The notes under the pieces: model-generated
Seen by the model: only the letters and a program-made list of their open reading frames with translations
What the model was told of the DNA's origin: nothing
Databases searched by the model: none
Shown here: positions 18,268-27,916 of the stretch, one piece after another
How the letters are laid out: the number at the start of each line of letters is the position of its first letter
Numbering within the stretch: the stretch's first letter is position 1
From: Granulicella sp. S190
Lineage (GTDB): Bacteria > Acidobacteriota > Terriglobia > Terriglobales > Acidobacteriaceae
Assembly: GCF_009766095.1 (NCBI RefSeq)
Contig: NZ_LMUD01000047.1
Location: forward strand, 191,936 to 255,935
Direction of reading: 5' to 3'
Length of the DNA stretch: 64,000 bases
Program-made: the position numbers and the translations under genes

Positions 18268-19965
18268 ATGAAGCGGCCAGGCTCCATCTCGTTCTCTGTT
18301 CTCCCTGTCATCGAGACGACCCTCCTCGTCGCCTCGGCCATCTTCCTCATCCTGCACGCCTTTCATCTCAGCGCCGACTTTCCGAATCACTCCCCCTGGA
18401 TGGACTGGGCCAAATACACCGACGAGGGCTGGTACGGCGACGGTGCCATCCGCCACTTCCAGCGTGGCCACTGGAACGTCCCCGGAGACTTCAATCCAGC
18501 CGCCGCCCTCCCCGTCTGGCCCCTGGTCGAAGCCGCTCTCTTTCGCTTCACCGGCGTCAACCTCATCGCCGCCCGCAGCCTCGCCGTCGCCATCTTCGGC
18601 CTCATCCTCACCTCCTCCTACCTCCTGCTCCGCCGCTGGCAGACCCTCACCGCCTCCGTCCGCAAACAGCCGGTCAACACTCTCGCCCCTGCCATCGCAG
18701 TCCTCCTCCTCGCGGTCAGTCCCTTCTGCTACGTCTTCACCCGCATGGCGATCCTCGAGCCTCTGCTCATCCTCCTCACCCTCCTGGCCCTCCTCGCCGC
18801 ATCCTTCGCGGAGACGGTGCAGGGAAGCGTCTCCACAGCTCTGAAAACCGATCCAGCGACCGCCCTCCGCGCCACTGCCCGGCAGATCCTCCCCATCCTC
18901 GCCCTCGGCCTGCTAATCCCCCTGATGGTCCTCACCAAAACCACCGCCGTCTTCCTCCTGCCCTCCATCGGCTGGATCCTCTGGGCTCGCGCCGGCTATC
19001 GCCTCCGTCCATTCCTCATGGTCACCCTCCCCGCCGCCACCCTCGCCGCCGTCATCTGGATCGGCTACTACGCCTTCATCGTCCGCCCCCACTTCCTCGA
19101 CGACTACCGCTATCTCTTCAGCGCCAACGCCTACACCGGCATCACCCCCGGCACCGCCCTCTCCGTCCTCGGCGACACCCTCGCCGACGGCCTCTGGATC
19201 GGCAATATCCTCTACCCCCTGGCGCTCCTTGCCATCTTCTCAGCCTTCCTGCTTCGCCCCCGCCTCCTCCGCAACCCGCTCGTCCCGGCACTCCTGCTCT
19301 GGGCCGCAGGTTATGCAGCCTTCCTCGCCTACCACAACAACCTCCAGCCCCGTTACTACCTCGTGCTCGCCGTTCCGCTCACCTTGCTGATCCCGGTTGT
19401 CTTCTCCGCTCTCTGGACTAAAAACAACTCCGAACCTTTATCTCCTCTCCGCCGTCTCGGCACCTCCAGCATCGTCGCCGTCCTGGCCGTCCTCACCGTC
19501 ACCGACGCGCACCAGACCCTCCACTACGTCCGCCACCCCGACTACACCTTCACCACCGCCGCCGCCGAAATCCGTCAGATCGTCTCCGCCGATCCCACCC
19601 ACAACTCGCTAATCCTCTCCATCAGCGGCTCCAATCTCTCCCTCATGACCGGTCTCCCCTCCATCTGCGACGACTTCGGCACCATGGACCTCTCCGTCCG
19701 CGTCCAGGCCTACCACCCCGGCTGGTACGTCGCCTGGAACCAGGTCGACGACGATAAGATGGATGCCCTCAGCCCCACCTATCACCTCCAGCGCATCGCC
19801 GCCTTCCCCGCCATGGACGACCCCGAGCGCAACCTCCTCATCCTCTATCGCCTCGACCCCGCCACATCCGGTGCTAACCCGCGCCGCCATCGCAAACCCG
19901 TCATCCCCCGCCTCCTTCAAACCAGCTTCGGCCAACAGCCCAGCCCTGCTCAGCTCCAGCACTAA
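18268..19965 (+). CDS. Glycosyltransferase family 39-like membrane protein
   Basis: A 565-residue membrane protein with about ten to twelve helices. The first extracytoplasmic loop reads MDWAKYTDEGWYGDGAIRHF; the acidic pair DE in this position is the metal/donor-binding motif of the PMT/ArnT-like GT39 fold. A C-terminal soluble part of about 130 residues holds TVTDAHQTLHYVRHP and VDDDKMDALSPTYHLQRI. It would transfer a sugar from a polyprenyl donor to a lipid or protein acceptor at the outer face of the inner membrane. The acyltransferase gene follows after 41 bases, so both are probably one transcript. Confidence 0.82.
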   Translation: MKRPGSISFSVLPVIETTLLVASAIFLILHAFHLSADFPNHSPWMDWAKYTDEGWYGDGAIRHFQRGHWNVPGDFNPAAALPVWPLVEAALFRFTGVNLIAARSLAVAIFGLILTSSYLLLRRWQTLTASVRKQPVNTLAPAIAVLLLAVSPFCYVFTRMAILEPLLILLTLLALLAASFAETVQGSVSTALKTDPATALRATARQILPILALGLLIPLMVLTKTTAVFLLPSIGWILWARAGYRLRPFLMVTLPAATLAAVIWIGYYAFIVRPHFLDDYRYLFSANAYTGITPGTALSVLGDTLADGLWIGNILYPLALLAIFSAFLLRPRLLRNPLVPALLLWAAGYAAFLAYHNNLQPRYYLVLAVPLTLLIPVVFSALWTKNNSEPLSPLRRLGTSSIVAVLAVLTVTDAHQTLHYVRHPDYTFTTAAAEIRQIVSADPTHNSLILSISGSNLSLMTGLPSICDDFGTMDLSVRVQAYHPGWYVAWNQVDDDKMDALSPTYHLQRIAAFPAMDDPERNLLILYRLDPATSGANPRRHRKPVIPRLLQTSFGQQPSPAQLQH

Positions 19966-20006
19966 ACCCTCCCGCATCCGTCCGCCACGCTATACTCTGC
20001 GTAAAC

Positions 20007-21164
20007 ATGCAAGACAAGATAAGCCTGCGCCAGCAAGGCGATTCCCGGCGCTTCTACGAGCTTGACTCCCTCCGAGGCGTGGCCGCTTTAACTGTCGTGT
20101 TCCATCATTTTTCCCGCATCTGTCCGGACAGCGTCACCCATCTTTTAATCCGTACTCCGCTGCGCCTCCTCATCGCCGGCCATCAAGCCGTCATCCTCTT
20201 CTTTCTCCTCAGCGGCTTCGTCCTCACCCTCCCTTACAAAAAGAAAACTCGTCTGAACTACGGACCCTTCCTCTTGAAGAGGGTGTGCCGCATCTACCTG
20301 CCCTATCTCGGAGCCGTGGCGCTTGCCATCCTCTGCGATCTCAGCTTTCCGGGCCACCGCCCCTACGCCAACTACTGGATCAACTACACCTGGTCCGAGC
20401 CCGTCACAGCTCAACTCGTCCTGCAGCACATCCTCTTCCTCGGCAACTACGACTGGTCGCAGTTCAATACCGCCTTCTGGTCGCTCGTCTACGAGATGCG
20501 AATCTCTCTCGTCTTCCCCTTTCTCGCGCTCGCGGTTCTTCGCCTTAGTCTGCTATGGCCCGTCCTGTGTGCGGCCGCACTCTCCCTCGCGTCATTTCCC
20601 CTTGCGATCCTCTTCGCCAATGTCTGGCACCTGAGTGGATTCACCGCCGCCATTAACACCACCCTTACGCTTCACTACGCGGCGTTCTTCCTCATTGGCT
20701 CTCTCATGGCCAGGCACCTCAACGCAATCAATCGGTGGTACTCCAGGCTCACACCACTTCAGGCCGCAACTCTCGCGCTCTTATCTCTTGCCTTGTACGG
20801 CTTTGGAGACGCAAGCAGCCTCGTCCAGCGCTCTTCCGCTCCCAGCAACCTCTTCGACTGGCCCGTTGCCCTCGGAGCCGTCATGCTCATCATCCTCGCC
20901 ATCAACAACCGCTTCTTCCACGAGTTCCTGACCACCCGCTCCATTCATTACCTCGGCGAGCGCTCCTACAGCCTCTACCTCATCCACGGAACCATCCTCT
21001 TCTCCCTCATTCACACCCTGATGGGAAGAGTTCCCACTACTCTTTTGCTGATCCTCTATCTCTCGATCACCCTTGCCGTCACCGAGATCTTCTATCGCCT
21101 TATCGAGAAGCCGTCGATGCTGTTGGGCCGCCGTCTCACCACTCCAGTGACAGCTTCCACGTAG
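20007..21164 (+). CDS. Membrane acyltransferase, acyltransferase-3 / OafA family
   Basis: A 385-residue polytopic protein. Hallmarks are RRFYELDSLRGVAALTVVFH near the N-terminus with the catalytic-type His, AVILFFLLSGFVLTLPY, FLLKRVCRIYLPYLGAV and NTAFWSLVYEMRISLVFPFL. The C-terminal helix ends with FYRLIEKPSMLLGRR, the usual close of the family. Expected to O-acylate a surface glycan. It lies between the GT39-like gene and the 655-residue membrane protein, all in one direction. Confidence 0.93.
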   Translation: MQDKISLRQQGDSRRFYELDSLRGVAALTVVFHHFSRICPDSVTHLLIRTPLRLLIAGHQAVILFFLLSGFVLTLPYKKKTRLNYGPFLLKRVCRIYLPYLGAVALAILCDLSFPGHRPYANYWINYTWSEPVTAQLVLQHILFLGNYDWSQFNTAFWSLVYEMRISLVFPFLALAVLRLSLLWPVLCAAALSLASFPLAILFANVWHLSGFTAAINTTLTLHYAAFFLIGSLMARHLNAINRWYSRLTPLQAATLALLSLALYGFGDASSLVQRSSAPSNLFDWPVALGAVMLIILAINNRFFHEFLTTRSIHYLGERSYSLYLIHGTILFSLIHTLMGRVPTTLLLILYLSITLAVTEIFYRLIEKPSMLLGRRLTTPVTAST

Positions 21165-21294
21165 ACTGGCTCCTCAGGATCGTGACCCATCTCGCACAAG
21201 CTTCACCACACGGCATGACATAAAATTCGAAGGTCTGGGCTGCAGGAGCTGTCTCCATCACCCAGCTAGACTCGCCCACCACAGAGGACACTGC

Positions 21295-23262
21295 ATGACC
21301 CCAGCTTCCCTCCTGCACTTCATCGAGGCCCTCCTCTGGTGCGCTCTCCTCTTCTTCTCCATCACCGGCTACGGAGCCGTTCTCCTTCGTCTCTTCAACC
21401 TCCGCGCCCCCTCCATCCCCCTCGCAGCCTCCAGCGGCTTCGGCGTCGTCATCTTCCTCGGTGGCTGCCTCAATCTTCTCCACGCGATCACCACTCCCAT
21501 CCTCATCGCCCTCACCCTTCTAGGAGCACTCGCCGTCCTCCTCCTCCGCGGCACCCTCACCGACGAGCAACCAGCCTCAACTCCACTCGCTCAGCACACC
21601 TCACTTGCCTCGAAGACCATTCCCGTCCTCCTGATCGTCACCGCCCTCATCTTCGCCATTCGTCTCGCCGCAACCGTCCACTGGCAGTCCTATCAGGCCT
21701 CCGACGACTACAACTTCTACCTCGCCGCCCCCGCAAAGATGCTTCAGCTCCACCACTATGCCGCCGACCCCTTCAGCGAGCGCCGCATCATGTCCAGCAT
21801 CGGCGGCAACTACTTTCTCCAGACCCTCGTCATCGCAATCCTCCCCCTCGCCGACGTCCAGATGGCCGACCGCGCCCTCGGCCTCATCCTCCTCGCCTTC
21901 CTCACCTTTGCGCTCTCCGCCCAGTTCCGTCTTAGCCCCATGCAGCGCGCCATCTTCGCGCTTCTCGTCTTCTTTACGCCTCAACTCCAGTTCAACCTCA
22001 CCTTCGTCATCCTGCCCAGCGCTCTCTTCTTCGCCCTCGTCTACCTCGCTGGTCACCGCAACCTCCTCTCCGAACACCTAACCCTCCAGGCGCTTCTCCT
22101 CGGAGCCGTCGCCGGCACCCTCGCCACCACCAAATCCACCTATCTCCCCCACGGAGTCCTCTTCGTCCTCGCCTTCGCCTTCTTTCAGGCACGCCGCCGC
22201 GGACTCGCCGCCGCCATCAAAACCACCCTTCTCGCCGCTCTCGCCTGCCTCCTCGTCATGGCTCCCTGGATGATCGCCAGCCACTTCACCTCAGGCACCT
22301 GGTTCTACCCCTCCCTCGGCAAAGGCTACCAGTACAGCGCCTACGGCCTCTATCCCGCTCCCAGCGGCGCGGGATCCTCCATCATCCTGCACAAAGTCGT
22401 CCCCTTCTGCGCCCCCTTGCTCCTCCTCCTTGCGCTCGAGTGGTTCTGGGGCGACCACGACGAACCCGGCGAAGCCATCATCGCCCTCTCCGCTGCCGGA
22501 CTCTTCGCCACCCTGCTCGTCGGCATCGGCACCGGCGGAGACTCGGTCCGCCGCTACAACTATCCCTGCATCATCCCCGCGATGCTCCTGCTCTACGCCG
22601 TCTTCAGCCGCCGCCGCAACCGCGCCCCCGCAGCACGCCAGTGGCTCCTCCTCCAGACCCTCACCATCCTCTTCATCGCCTACACCGCCATCACCACCTG
22701 GCGCCAGAAGTTCAGCAACGAATACGACCAGATCCCTCTCGGCCTCAAGGCCGGCCTGCGCGACACCCCCATCGTCCCCGCCACCGTTACCGCCGAGTAC
22801 GCTGCAGTCCAGCGCTCCATCCCTACCGGCGGCGGTGTCCTCATCACCGTCAATAACCCCTTCCTCTTCGACTTCCGGACTCACAACATGAGCATCGCCG
22901 ACTATCCCGGAGCCGCCAGCCTCCCCCCAGGCTGGCCCTCCCACGGAGACGGCGAAGACCTCGCCCGCTACCTCCTCGCCAACCACCTCCGCTACCTCGT
23001 CTACTCCTACGCCGACTTCGCAGGCTTCGACGCCGGAGCACCCCACGTCATCGCCGACCCCACCCGGACCCAGTGGATTCACAGCGAGGCCAGAATCACC
23101 CTCCGCTCCCATCAGCAGTACGCAGAACTCGCCAAAACCCGTCGCACCCTCTACGACGACGGCCAAATGTACGTCCTGGACCTTGCCCAGCCCGTTGGTC
23201 GAAATTATCTACCCCCGACCAGCGGGAGGACCACGCGAAGCGGTACACAAGTCACGAAGTGA
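21295..23262 (+). CDS. Large polytopic membrane protein, glycan-region, function unknown
   Basis: A 655-residue protein with about twelve hydrophobic segments. The loop after the third or fourth segment reads HWQSYQASDDYNFYLAAPAK, reminiscent of the acidic first loop of GT-C enzymes, and a C-terminal soluble domain of about 170 residues follows. I infer a membrane glycosyltransferase-like role from this and from its neighbours, but no family is certain. The last codons (through the TGA at 23260) lie within a dispersed repeat that recurs at 26691, so the end of the protein is contributed by repeat sequence. Confidence 0.72.
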   Translation: MTPASLLHFIEALLWCALLFFSITGYGAVLLRLFNLRAPSIPLAASSGFGVVIFLGGCLNLLHAITTPILIALTLLGALAVLLLRGTLTDEQPASTPLAQHTSLASKTIPVLLIVTALIFAIRLAATVHWQSYQASDDYNFYLAAPAKMLQLHHYAADPFSERRIMSSIGGNYFLQTLVIAILPLADVQMADRALGLILLAFLTFALSAQFRLSPMQRAIFALLVFFTPQLQFNLTFVILPSALFFALVYLAGHRNLLSEHLTLQALLLGAVAGTLATTKSTYLPHGVLFVLAFAFFQARRRGLAAAIKTTLLAALACLLVMAPWMIASHFTSGTWFYPSLGKGYQYSAYGLYPAPSGAGSSIILHKVVPFCAPLLLLLALEWFWGDHDEPGEAIIALSAAGLFATLLVGIGTGGDSVRRYNYPCIIPAMLLLYAVFSRRRNRAPAARQWLLLQTLTILFIAYTAITTWRQKFSNEYDQIPLGLKAGLRDTPIVPATVTAEYAAVQRSIPTGGGVLITVNNPFLFDFRTHNMSIADYPGAASLPPGWPSHGDGEDLARYLLANHLRYLVYSYADFAGFDAGAPHVIADPTRTQWIHSEARITLRSHQQYAELAKTRRTLYDDGQMYVLDLAQPVGRNYLPPTSGRTTRSGTQVTK

Positions 23263-23283
23263 CCGCCCCGCGCGCAGCGGGCA
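23235..23283. repeat. Dispersed repeat, copy 1 (about 49 bp)
   Basis: The sequence around CAAGTCACGAAGTGACCG and GCCCCGCGCGCAGCGGGC recurs at 26691-26739 with a few differences. It contains small inverted repeats (GTCACGAAGTGAC; GCCCCGCGCGCAGCGGGC). This copy supplies the stop codon of the 655-residue gene. Confidence 0.75.
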
Positions 23284-23705
23284 GTTGTCCTTTATCATCG
23301 AAATCGAAACTACAATCCCAACAAATCCTTGACGCAGCCCCGGACACGCCGGTAAGATTAAACCTCGCGCAGTCTCGCGCTTGTACGCCCGTGTCTGTAT
23401 CGGTCCCAGGCGACTCAGGTTTCAGAGACATCCGTGGTGGATCCACTAGGGAGCAGCTCTCAACACAGCCGCCCCTGAAGCACCCATCCCATAGGTTGTG
23501 CGTACCCCAGCTGTAGTTTAGCTGTCGTTCAGGTCAAGCGGGCCACTCCGCGTGTTTGGAGAGAAACTCTCTCCCTTCCCGCTTATCGCCTCGCTCTGGG
23601 CAAAAGTTTTCCCCGTTTCTCTTATTGGCGAACCATCAACCTGCACCTCTTCTTCCTGCACCACGCCGAACATGGAAGACGGCAGAAACAAGGAGTAACC
23701 CAACG
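23284..23705. other. Leader region of the rplM operon
   Basis: There is no convincing gene in these 420 bases. The last 200 bases have short hairpins, for example GGAGAG/CTCTCC around 23560-23575, and are probably the 5' leader of rplM. Whether they bind L13 as an autoregulatory leader cannot be told from this sequence alone. Confidence 0.4.
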
Positions 23706-24209
23706 ATGTCCACCACCATACCGAGCGGCAAAGATATTAAGCGCAAGTGGTTTGTGCTCGATGCCAGCGGCAAGACCCTCGGCCGCCTCGCCACCCAGGC
23801 CGCCTCTATCCTCGCCGGCAAGCTCAACGTCCTCTACACCCCCTACATCGATATGGGCGATCACGTCATTATCATCAATGCCGAAAAGATCGTTCTGACC
23901 GGCCTCAAGTCTGACCAGAAGCTCTATCGCCGCTACACCGGCTTCCCCGGTGGTCTCCGCGAAGAGTCCTTCGTCAAGCTCCTCGCCCGTCGCCCCGAAG
24001 CCATCGTCGAGCAGGCAGTCAAGGGTATGCTCCCCAAGAACAAGATGGGACGCCAGATGGCCACCAAGCTCAAGGTCTACAAGGGCAGCCAGCATCCTCA
24101 CCTCGCCCAGCAGCCCGTTGCCATGGACTTCCATGCCAGCAACGCGCCAAAAGTTCTCACGTCGAAGGTCATGGTGCCAACGCACCCGGCTCACTCGCTC
24201 GAAGGCTAA
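23706..24209 (+). CDS. rplM: 50S ribosomal protein L13
   Basis: A 167-residue protein of the large ribosomal subunit, one of the early assembly proteins. Family sequence is clear: [20 protein letters not shown], then [14 protein letters not shown] and [20 protein letters not shown], ending with the HPHLAQQP region. It is about 25 residues longer than the E. coli protein, split between a short N-terminal extension and the tail. Start ATG at 23706 has AAGGAG upstream. rpsI follows after 78 bases, the usual L13-S9 pair. Confidence 0.97.
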   Translation: MSTTIPSGKDIKRKWFVLDASGKTLGRLATQAASILAGKLNVLYTPYIDMGDHVIIINAEKIVLTGLKSDQKLYRRYTGFPGGLREESFVKLLARRPEAIVEQAVKGMLPKNKMGRQMATKLKVYKGSQHPHLAQQPVAMDFHASNAPKVLTSKVMVPTHPAHSLEG

Positions 24210-24287
24210 GCGTCTCCTCCTGCTTCTGCAGGAGCTAACGAAGGTTGGGGCAAATAGCCCCGGGTTCTATCAAGTTCAAGGAGCACC

Positions 24288-24683
24288 ATGGCAGATCTGA
24301 TTCAGTACTACGGAACCGGCCGTCGCAAGTCCTCGATCGCACGCGTCTTCCTGCGTCCGGGCAGCGGCAAATTCACCGTCAACAAAAAAGAGTGTGACGT
24401 CTACTTCGTCACCGCACAGCAGCGCGCAGCCGCCAAGCGCTCGCTCGGCATCGCCGACATCGGCGAGACCTTCGACGTCATCACCACCGTAAAGGGTGGC
24501 GGCGTCATGGGCCAGGCCGACGCAGTCAAGCTCGGCATCGCACGCGCCCTCATGGTTTTCAACCCCGAGCTCCGCAAGACGCTCAAGGCAGAAGGCCTCG
24601 TTACCCGCGACTCGCGTGGTAAAGAGCGCAAGAAGTACGGTCAGAAGGGCGCTCGCGCTCGCTTCCAGTTCAGCAAACGCTAA
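24288..24683 (+). CDS. rpsI: 30S ribosomal protein S9
   Basis: A 131-residue small-subunit protein whose C-terminal tail reaches the P-site tRNA. Motifs are [20 protein letters not shown], the [20 protein letters not shown] core, and the basic end [14 protein letters not shown], with the invariant terminal SKR. An AAGGAG site precedes the ATG. Second gene of the L13-S9 pair. Confidence 0.98.
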   Translation: MADLIQYYGTGRRKSSIARVFLRPGSGKFTVNKKECDVYFVTAQQRAAAKRSLGIADIGETFDVITTVKGGGVMGQADAVKLGIARALMVFNPELRKTLKAEGLVTRDSRGKERKKYGQKGARARFQFSKR

Positions 24684-24696
24684 TTGGATGCTGCTC

Positions 24697-24739
24697 TTGG
24701 CCGTTAGCTCTTAGCTTCTAGCTAAAAGCTAACGGCCAA
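24697..24739. repeat. Near-perfect long hairpin between rpsI and rpsB
   Basis: A 43-base hairpin: 13-base outer arms at 24697-24709 and 24727-24739 are exact reverse complements (TTGGCCGTTAGCT / AGCTAACGGCCAA), and the interior (TTAGCT-TCT-AGCTAA) pairs too, leaving one mismatch and a three-base loop. A further AGCTAAC follows at 24741-24747. It has no T-run, so it looks more like a REP-type or processing element than a terminator. Confidence 0.7.
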
Positions 24740-24883
24740 AAGCTAACAGCTGGCTTTTCGCATCACCCGCAGGCTTCAACCCTTGCGGCAAGGAGTCAAA
24801 TCTCCCGAGCCGGTCTCGTCCGGTAAAGGATCAATCCAGGCACCGGCACCACGGTACCGGCTGTCTTAAACCAAGGAGCTACA

Positions 24884-25819
24884 TTGGCAAACATTACGAT
24901 GAAAGAACTTCTCGAAGCGGGCGTTCACTTCGGGCATCAGACCAAGCGCTGGAACCCCAAGATGAAGGAGTACATCTTCGGCGAGCGCAACGGCATTTAC
25001 ATCATCGACCTGCAGAAGACCCTCAAGATGTTCAAAGAGGCCTCCAAGTTCGTCACCGACCTCACCTCGACCGGCAAGCTCATCCTCTTCGTCGGCACCA
25101 AGCGCCAGGCTCAGGACGCGATCGCCGAAGAAGCGACCCGCGCCGGCATGCCCTACATCAACAGCCGCTGGCTCGGTGGTCTCCTCACCAACTGGGTCAC
25201 CGTGCAGAAGTCCGTCAAGCGCCTCACCGAGCTCGACGACATGTCCACCGATGGCCGCTACGAGCTCCTCACCAAGAAGGAAGTCATCAAGCTCGAGCGC
25301 GAGCGCAAGCACCTCACCACCAACCTCGCCGGTATCAAGACCATGAAGCGCCTTCCCGACGCCATCTTCGTCGTTGACTCCAACAACGAAGCCATCGCCG
25401 TCGCCGAAGCCCGCAAGCTCGGCATCCCGGTGGTCGCCGTCGTCGATACCAACTGCGACCCCACCGTTGTCGACTACGTCATCCCCGGCAACGACGACGC
25501 CCTCCGCGCCATCCGCCTCTTCACCACGAAGATCGCTGACTCGGCCTACGAAGGCGTCCAGATGGTCTCCGAGAAGGCCTTCGCCACCGAGTCTTCTGAC
25601 GTTCAGCCCCTCGAAGTCTCCCCCGAGCACATCGGCGAAGACGGAGAGATCGAAGGCGTAGAAGCTCACGCCACTGTCGAGCCCACCGAAGCTGTCGCCG
25701 AAGAAGACGAAACCGTCGACCTCGCTGCAGTCCTCGGCGGAAACATCCGCAAGGCGCCTTCCGCTGCCACCGAGCCCGAAGCCGAGTCCGAGGCTGTCTC
25801 CGCTCAGGCCGCCGTCTAG
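24884..25819 (+). CDS. rpsB: 30S ribosomal protein S2, with long acidic C-terminal extension
   Basis: A 311-residue protein. The first 230 residues are typical S2 ([78 protein letters not shown]). About 75 extra residues at the C-terminus are acidic and low in complexity ([31 protein letters not shown]). Translation starts at TTG 24884, supported by AAGGAG at 24873-24878. Such acidic tails are known in several phyla; their role is unknown. tsf follows in the same direction. Confidence 0.97.
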   Translation: MANITMKELLEAGVHFGHQTKRWNPKMKEYIFGERNGIYIIDLQKTLKMFKEASKFVTDLTSTGKLILFVGTKRQAQDAIAEEATRAGMPYINSRWLGGLLTNWVTVQKSVKRLTELDDMSTDGRYELLTKKEVIKLERERKHLTTNLAGIKTMKRLPDAIFVVDSNNEAIAVAEARKLGIPVVAVVDTNCDPTVVDYVIPGNDDALRAIRLFTTKIADSAYEGVQMVSEKAFATESSDVQPLEVSPEHIGEDGEIEGVEAHATVEPTEAVAEEDETVDLAAVLGGNIRKAPSAATEPEAESEAVSAQAAV

Positions 25820-25898
25820 TCGCTCTTCATGTCGAGAGGTTGCCACCAGGAAAGGGCAGGGCATTAGCCGTGCCGTAACCGCCTCTTGTTAGTTTAGT

Positions 25899-25930
25899 GG
25901 GGCGCGGGCATTCAGCCCGCGCCCCCTTTC
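25899..25930 (+). terminator. GC-rich hairpin between rpsB and tsf
   Basis: Arms 25899-25909 and 25915-25925 form a perfect 11-bp stem (GGGGCGCGGGC / GCCCGCGCCCC) with a five-base loop, followed by CTTTC. It has the shape of a weak intrinsic terminator or attenuator and could reduce read-through from rpsB into tsf. Confidence 0.6.
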
Positions 25931-25959
25931 GCAGAAAACGTCACCAAAGGAAACTCACA

Positions 25960-26622
25960 ATGACTGAAACCGCCGTAAAGATCGACGCAAAACTCGTCAA
26001 GGAACTCCGCGAAAAGTCCGGCGCCCCCATGGGCGACTGCCTCAAGGCCCTCCAGGAAGCAAAAGGCGACATGGAAGATGCCTTCGTCGTCCTCCGCAAG
26101 CGTGGCATGGCCTCGGCCGCAAAGAAAGCCAGCCGCACCACCAATGAGGGCGCAGTCGGAACCTACATCCATGCCGGCGGCAAGATCGGCGTTCTCATCG
26201 AGCTCAACTGCGAGTCCGACTTCGTAGCCCGCACCGATGAGTTCCAGGAGCTCCTCCGCGACATCGCCATGCACATCGCCGCCGTCGACCCGCGCTTCGT
26301 CAGCCGCGAAGACGTCACCGAAGCTGACCTTGAGCGCGAGAAGGATGTCTACCGCGCCCAGGCCGCTGCCTCCGGCAAGCCCGCCGAGATCATCGAGAAG
26401 ATGCTCACCGGCAAGCTCGCCAAGTTCTACGAAGAGTTCTGCCTTCTCGACCAGCCCTTCATCAAGGAAGCCTCGCAGACCATCGGCCAGCTCATCGCAT
26501 CGAAAGTCGCGAAGCTCGGAGAGAACATCAGCGTCCGCCGCTTCGCCCGCTTCAAGGTAGGCGCAGCCGACTGGACCGTAGCCCAGACCAAGGCAGCCGC
26601 AACCGACGAAGCCTCTGCATAA
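25960..26622 (+). CDS. tsf: Translation elongation factor Ts
   Basis: A 220-residue cytoplasmic factor that exchanges GDP for GTP on EF-Tu. The N-terminal domain has VKELREKSGAPMGDCLKALQ and the core the TDF-type contact FVARTDEFQELLRDIAMHIA, followed by QPFIKEASQTIGQLIASK. At 220 residues it is the short type of EF-Ts, lacking part of the coiled-coil and second core subdomain of the E. coli form (283). ATG at 25960 is preceded by AAAGGAAA. Longer upstream frames are not supported. Confidence 0.96.
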   Translation: MTETAVKIDAKLVKELREKSGAPMGDCLKALQEAKGDMEDAFVVLRKRGMASAAKKASRTTNEGAVGTYIHAGGKIGVLIELNCESDFVARTDEFQELLRDIAMHIAAVDPRFVSREDVTEADLEREKDVYRAQAAASGKPAEIIEKMLTGKLAKFYEEFCLLDQPFIKEASQTIGQLIASKVAKLGENISVRRFARFKVGAADWTVAQTKAAATDEASA

Positions 26623-26645
26623 TATGTAACCATCACTAGAACAAT

Positions 26646-26675
26646 AAGCCCGGGCCACCAGCCAGGGCTTTTCTT
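26646..26675 (+). terminator. Rho-independent terminator of tsf
   Basis: Arms 26646-26655 and 26661-26670 pair over ten bases with one mismatch around a five-base loop, followed by TTCTTTC. It lies 24 bases after the tsf stop codon and ends the ribosomal-protein/EF-Ts group. Confidence 0.75.
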
Positions 26676-26690
26676 TCGCCGATCACTTGG

Positions 26691-26739
26691 CGAAGCCGGT
26701 ATACAAGTCACGAAGGGACCGCCCCGCGCGCAGCGGGCA
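26691..26739. repeat. Dispersed repeat, copy 2 (about 49 bp)
   Basis: Direct repeat of 23235-23283 in the same orientation, sharing CAAGTCACGAAG and GACCGCCCCGCGCGCAGCGG. This copy is intergenic, between the tsf terminator and the end of the minus-strand secreted-protein gene. Confidence 0.75.
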
Positions 26740-26750
26740 CTTCGCCGAAT

Positions 26751-27710
26751 CTAACGCGAAGAGACCGAGTACTGCACCAGCACCCCATTCACAAAGTCAG
26801 CCCGCACACTCTCATCCCTGCTCTTATACGTGCACGTGGTCATCGACATCCCATTCTCCGTCCGGTCATGCGCCTCCACCGCCGGCCCATACAGAGCCTC
26901 CACCTGCTCTCGCGTCATGCCCTTCTTCAAGCCCTGCGCCGGATCGCCGCCCTGATCCGAAGGACGCACGGCCAGCCCCGGAGCACCACTAGGCGCACCC
27001 GCCGGAGGGCCGCCTCCACCATCCCCCGGAAACGAAACATACTGGGCCAGCGCACTCTCAATCACCTGCGGCGTCAGCGAGTCACCCATCCCTCTCGCAT
27101 CCAGCTTGATGTTGAACCGCGACCCGCCCTGCTGCCGCTTCATCGCCACCTGCCCCGCTTTTCTCTCGGCAGTGTCTTGGGCTCTCTCGCGGTCGATCCT
27201 ATCCCGCCTCTCCCTCTGCGACCTCACATAATCGAGCTCCCGCTGCAGAGACCGCCGCCTGTCCGGATCGCTCTCGTTGCTGATCTGGTTCTCCAGATCC
27301 TTCTCCCTGTCGCTCTTGCCCGTAGAGGTAAAGTGCACCGACGTATCAGAGTCGTCTCTCGCCGTCCCAAATCCCCCACCGCCAAGCTGAAACTCGACAT
27401 TGTCTTTGTTCACCTTTACCTTCGTCACCATCACCGTATCGCCGTTTCGCACCGACACGCCAAACTGCTTCAGCCGGTCCCCATAGCTCTTCGTATCCAT
27501 TGGCGGCTGCCGGTTCGGGTAGATATCCACCCCCTTCTGCGTCCCCGGCATATCGATCTTCACCACCACCTGCTTGCCCTCAAAGTAAGGCGAGAGCGCA
27601 TCCGGATTCTGCGCCACGGCCCTCGGTACAACCGTAAAGGCAACCGCGATCGCAGCCGCAAAACCAAGTCGCAGGCAAGACTCTTCGAACCAGCATTGAA
27701 ACCGACGCAT
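26751..27710 (-). CDS. Secreted protein of unknown function with coiled-coil centre
   Basis: A 319-residue exported protein. From the ATG at 27710 (MRRFQCWFEESCLRLGFAAA) a signal peptide runs to about residue 34 (VPRAVAQ). The mature N-terminal part (YFEGKQVVVKIDMPGTQKGV, VTKVKVNKDNVEFQLGGGGF) is a beta-rich domain, followed by a charged coiled coil (DREKDLENQISNESDPDRRR) and a small C-terminal domain (GMTREQVEALYGPAVE) that resembles SmpA/BamE-like folds. I do not know the family by name. It lies on the opposite strand between tsf and pyrH, which are normally neighbours. An upstream extension to 27815 is unlikely. Confidence 0.75.
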   Translation of the reverse strand: MRRFQCWFEESCLRLGFAAAIAVAFTVVPRAVAQNPDALSPYFEGKQVVVKIDMPGTQKGVDIYPNRQPPMDTKSYGDRLKQFGVSVRNGDTVMVTKVKVNKDNVEFQLGGGGFGTARDDSDTSVHFTSTGKSDREKDLENQISNESDPDRRRSLQRELDYVRSQRERRDRIDRERAQDTAERKAGQVAMKRQQGGSRFNIKLDARGMGDSLTPQVIESALAQYVSFPGDGGGGPPAGAPSGAPGLAVRPSDQGGDPAQGLKKGMTREQVEALYGPAVEAHDRTENGMSMTTCTYKSRDESVRADFVNGVLVQYSVSSR

Positions 27711-27916
27711 AGCACTCTCCAGAATCGACAGGAAACGAAAAAGGGCCCAAGTAAAGATGTGATTGAAGACGAAAGTATCATAGCCTCCACGGCAACACCG
27801 CTTGCCGTCGGCCAAATCATGTCAAGCCCCGAACCCTCAAATACCCGCGTCAATCAAGGGGTATCCCGTGGCATAGGAATTAGCTTGAACAACGTAAACT
27901 GGATTCAGTATCAAAG

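Noticed and set aside
22291-23166. Long acidic minus-strand frame opposite the 655-residue membrane protein
   Set aside because: Composition (Gly, Val, Glu, Asp runs) is that of an antisense shadow in GC-rich DNA.
24866-25864. A 332-residue minus-strand frame over rpsB
   Set aside because: Antisense to a certain ribosomal-protein gene; no family match.
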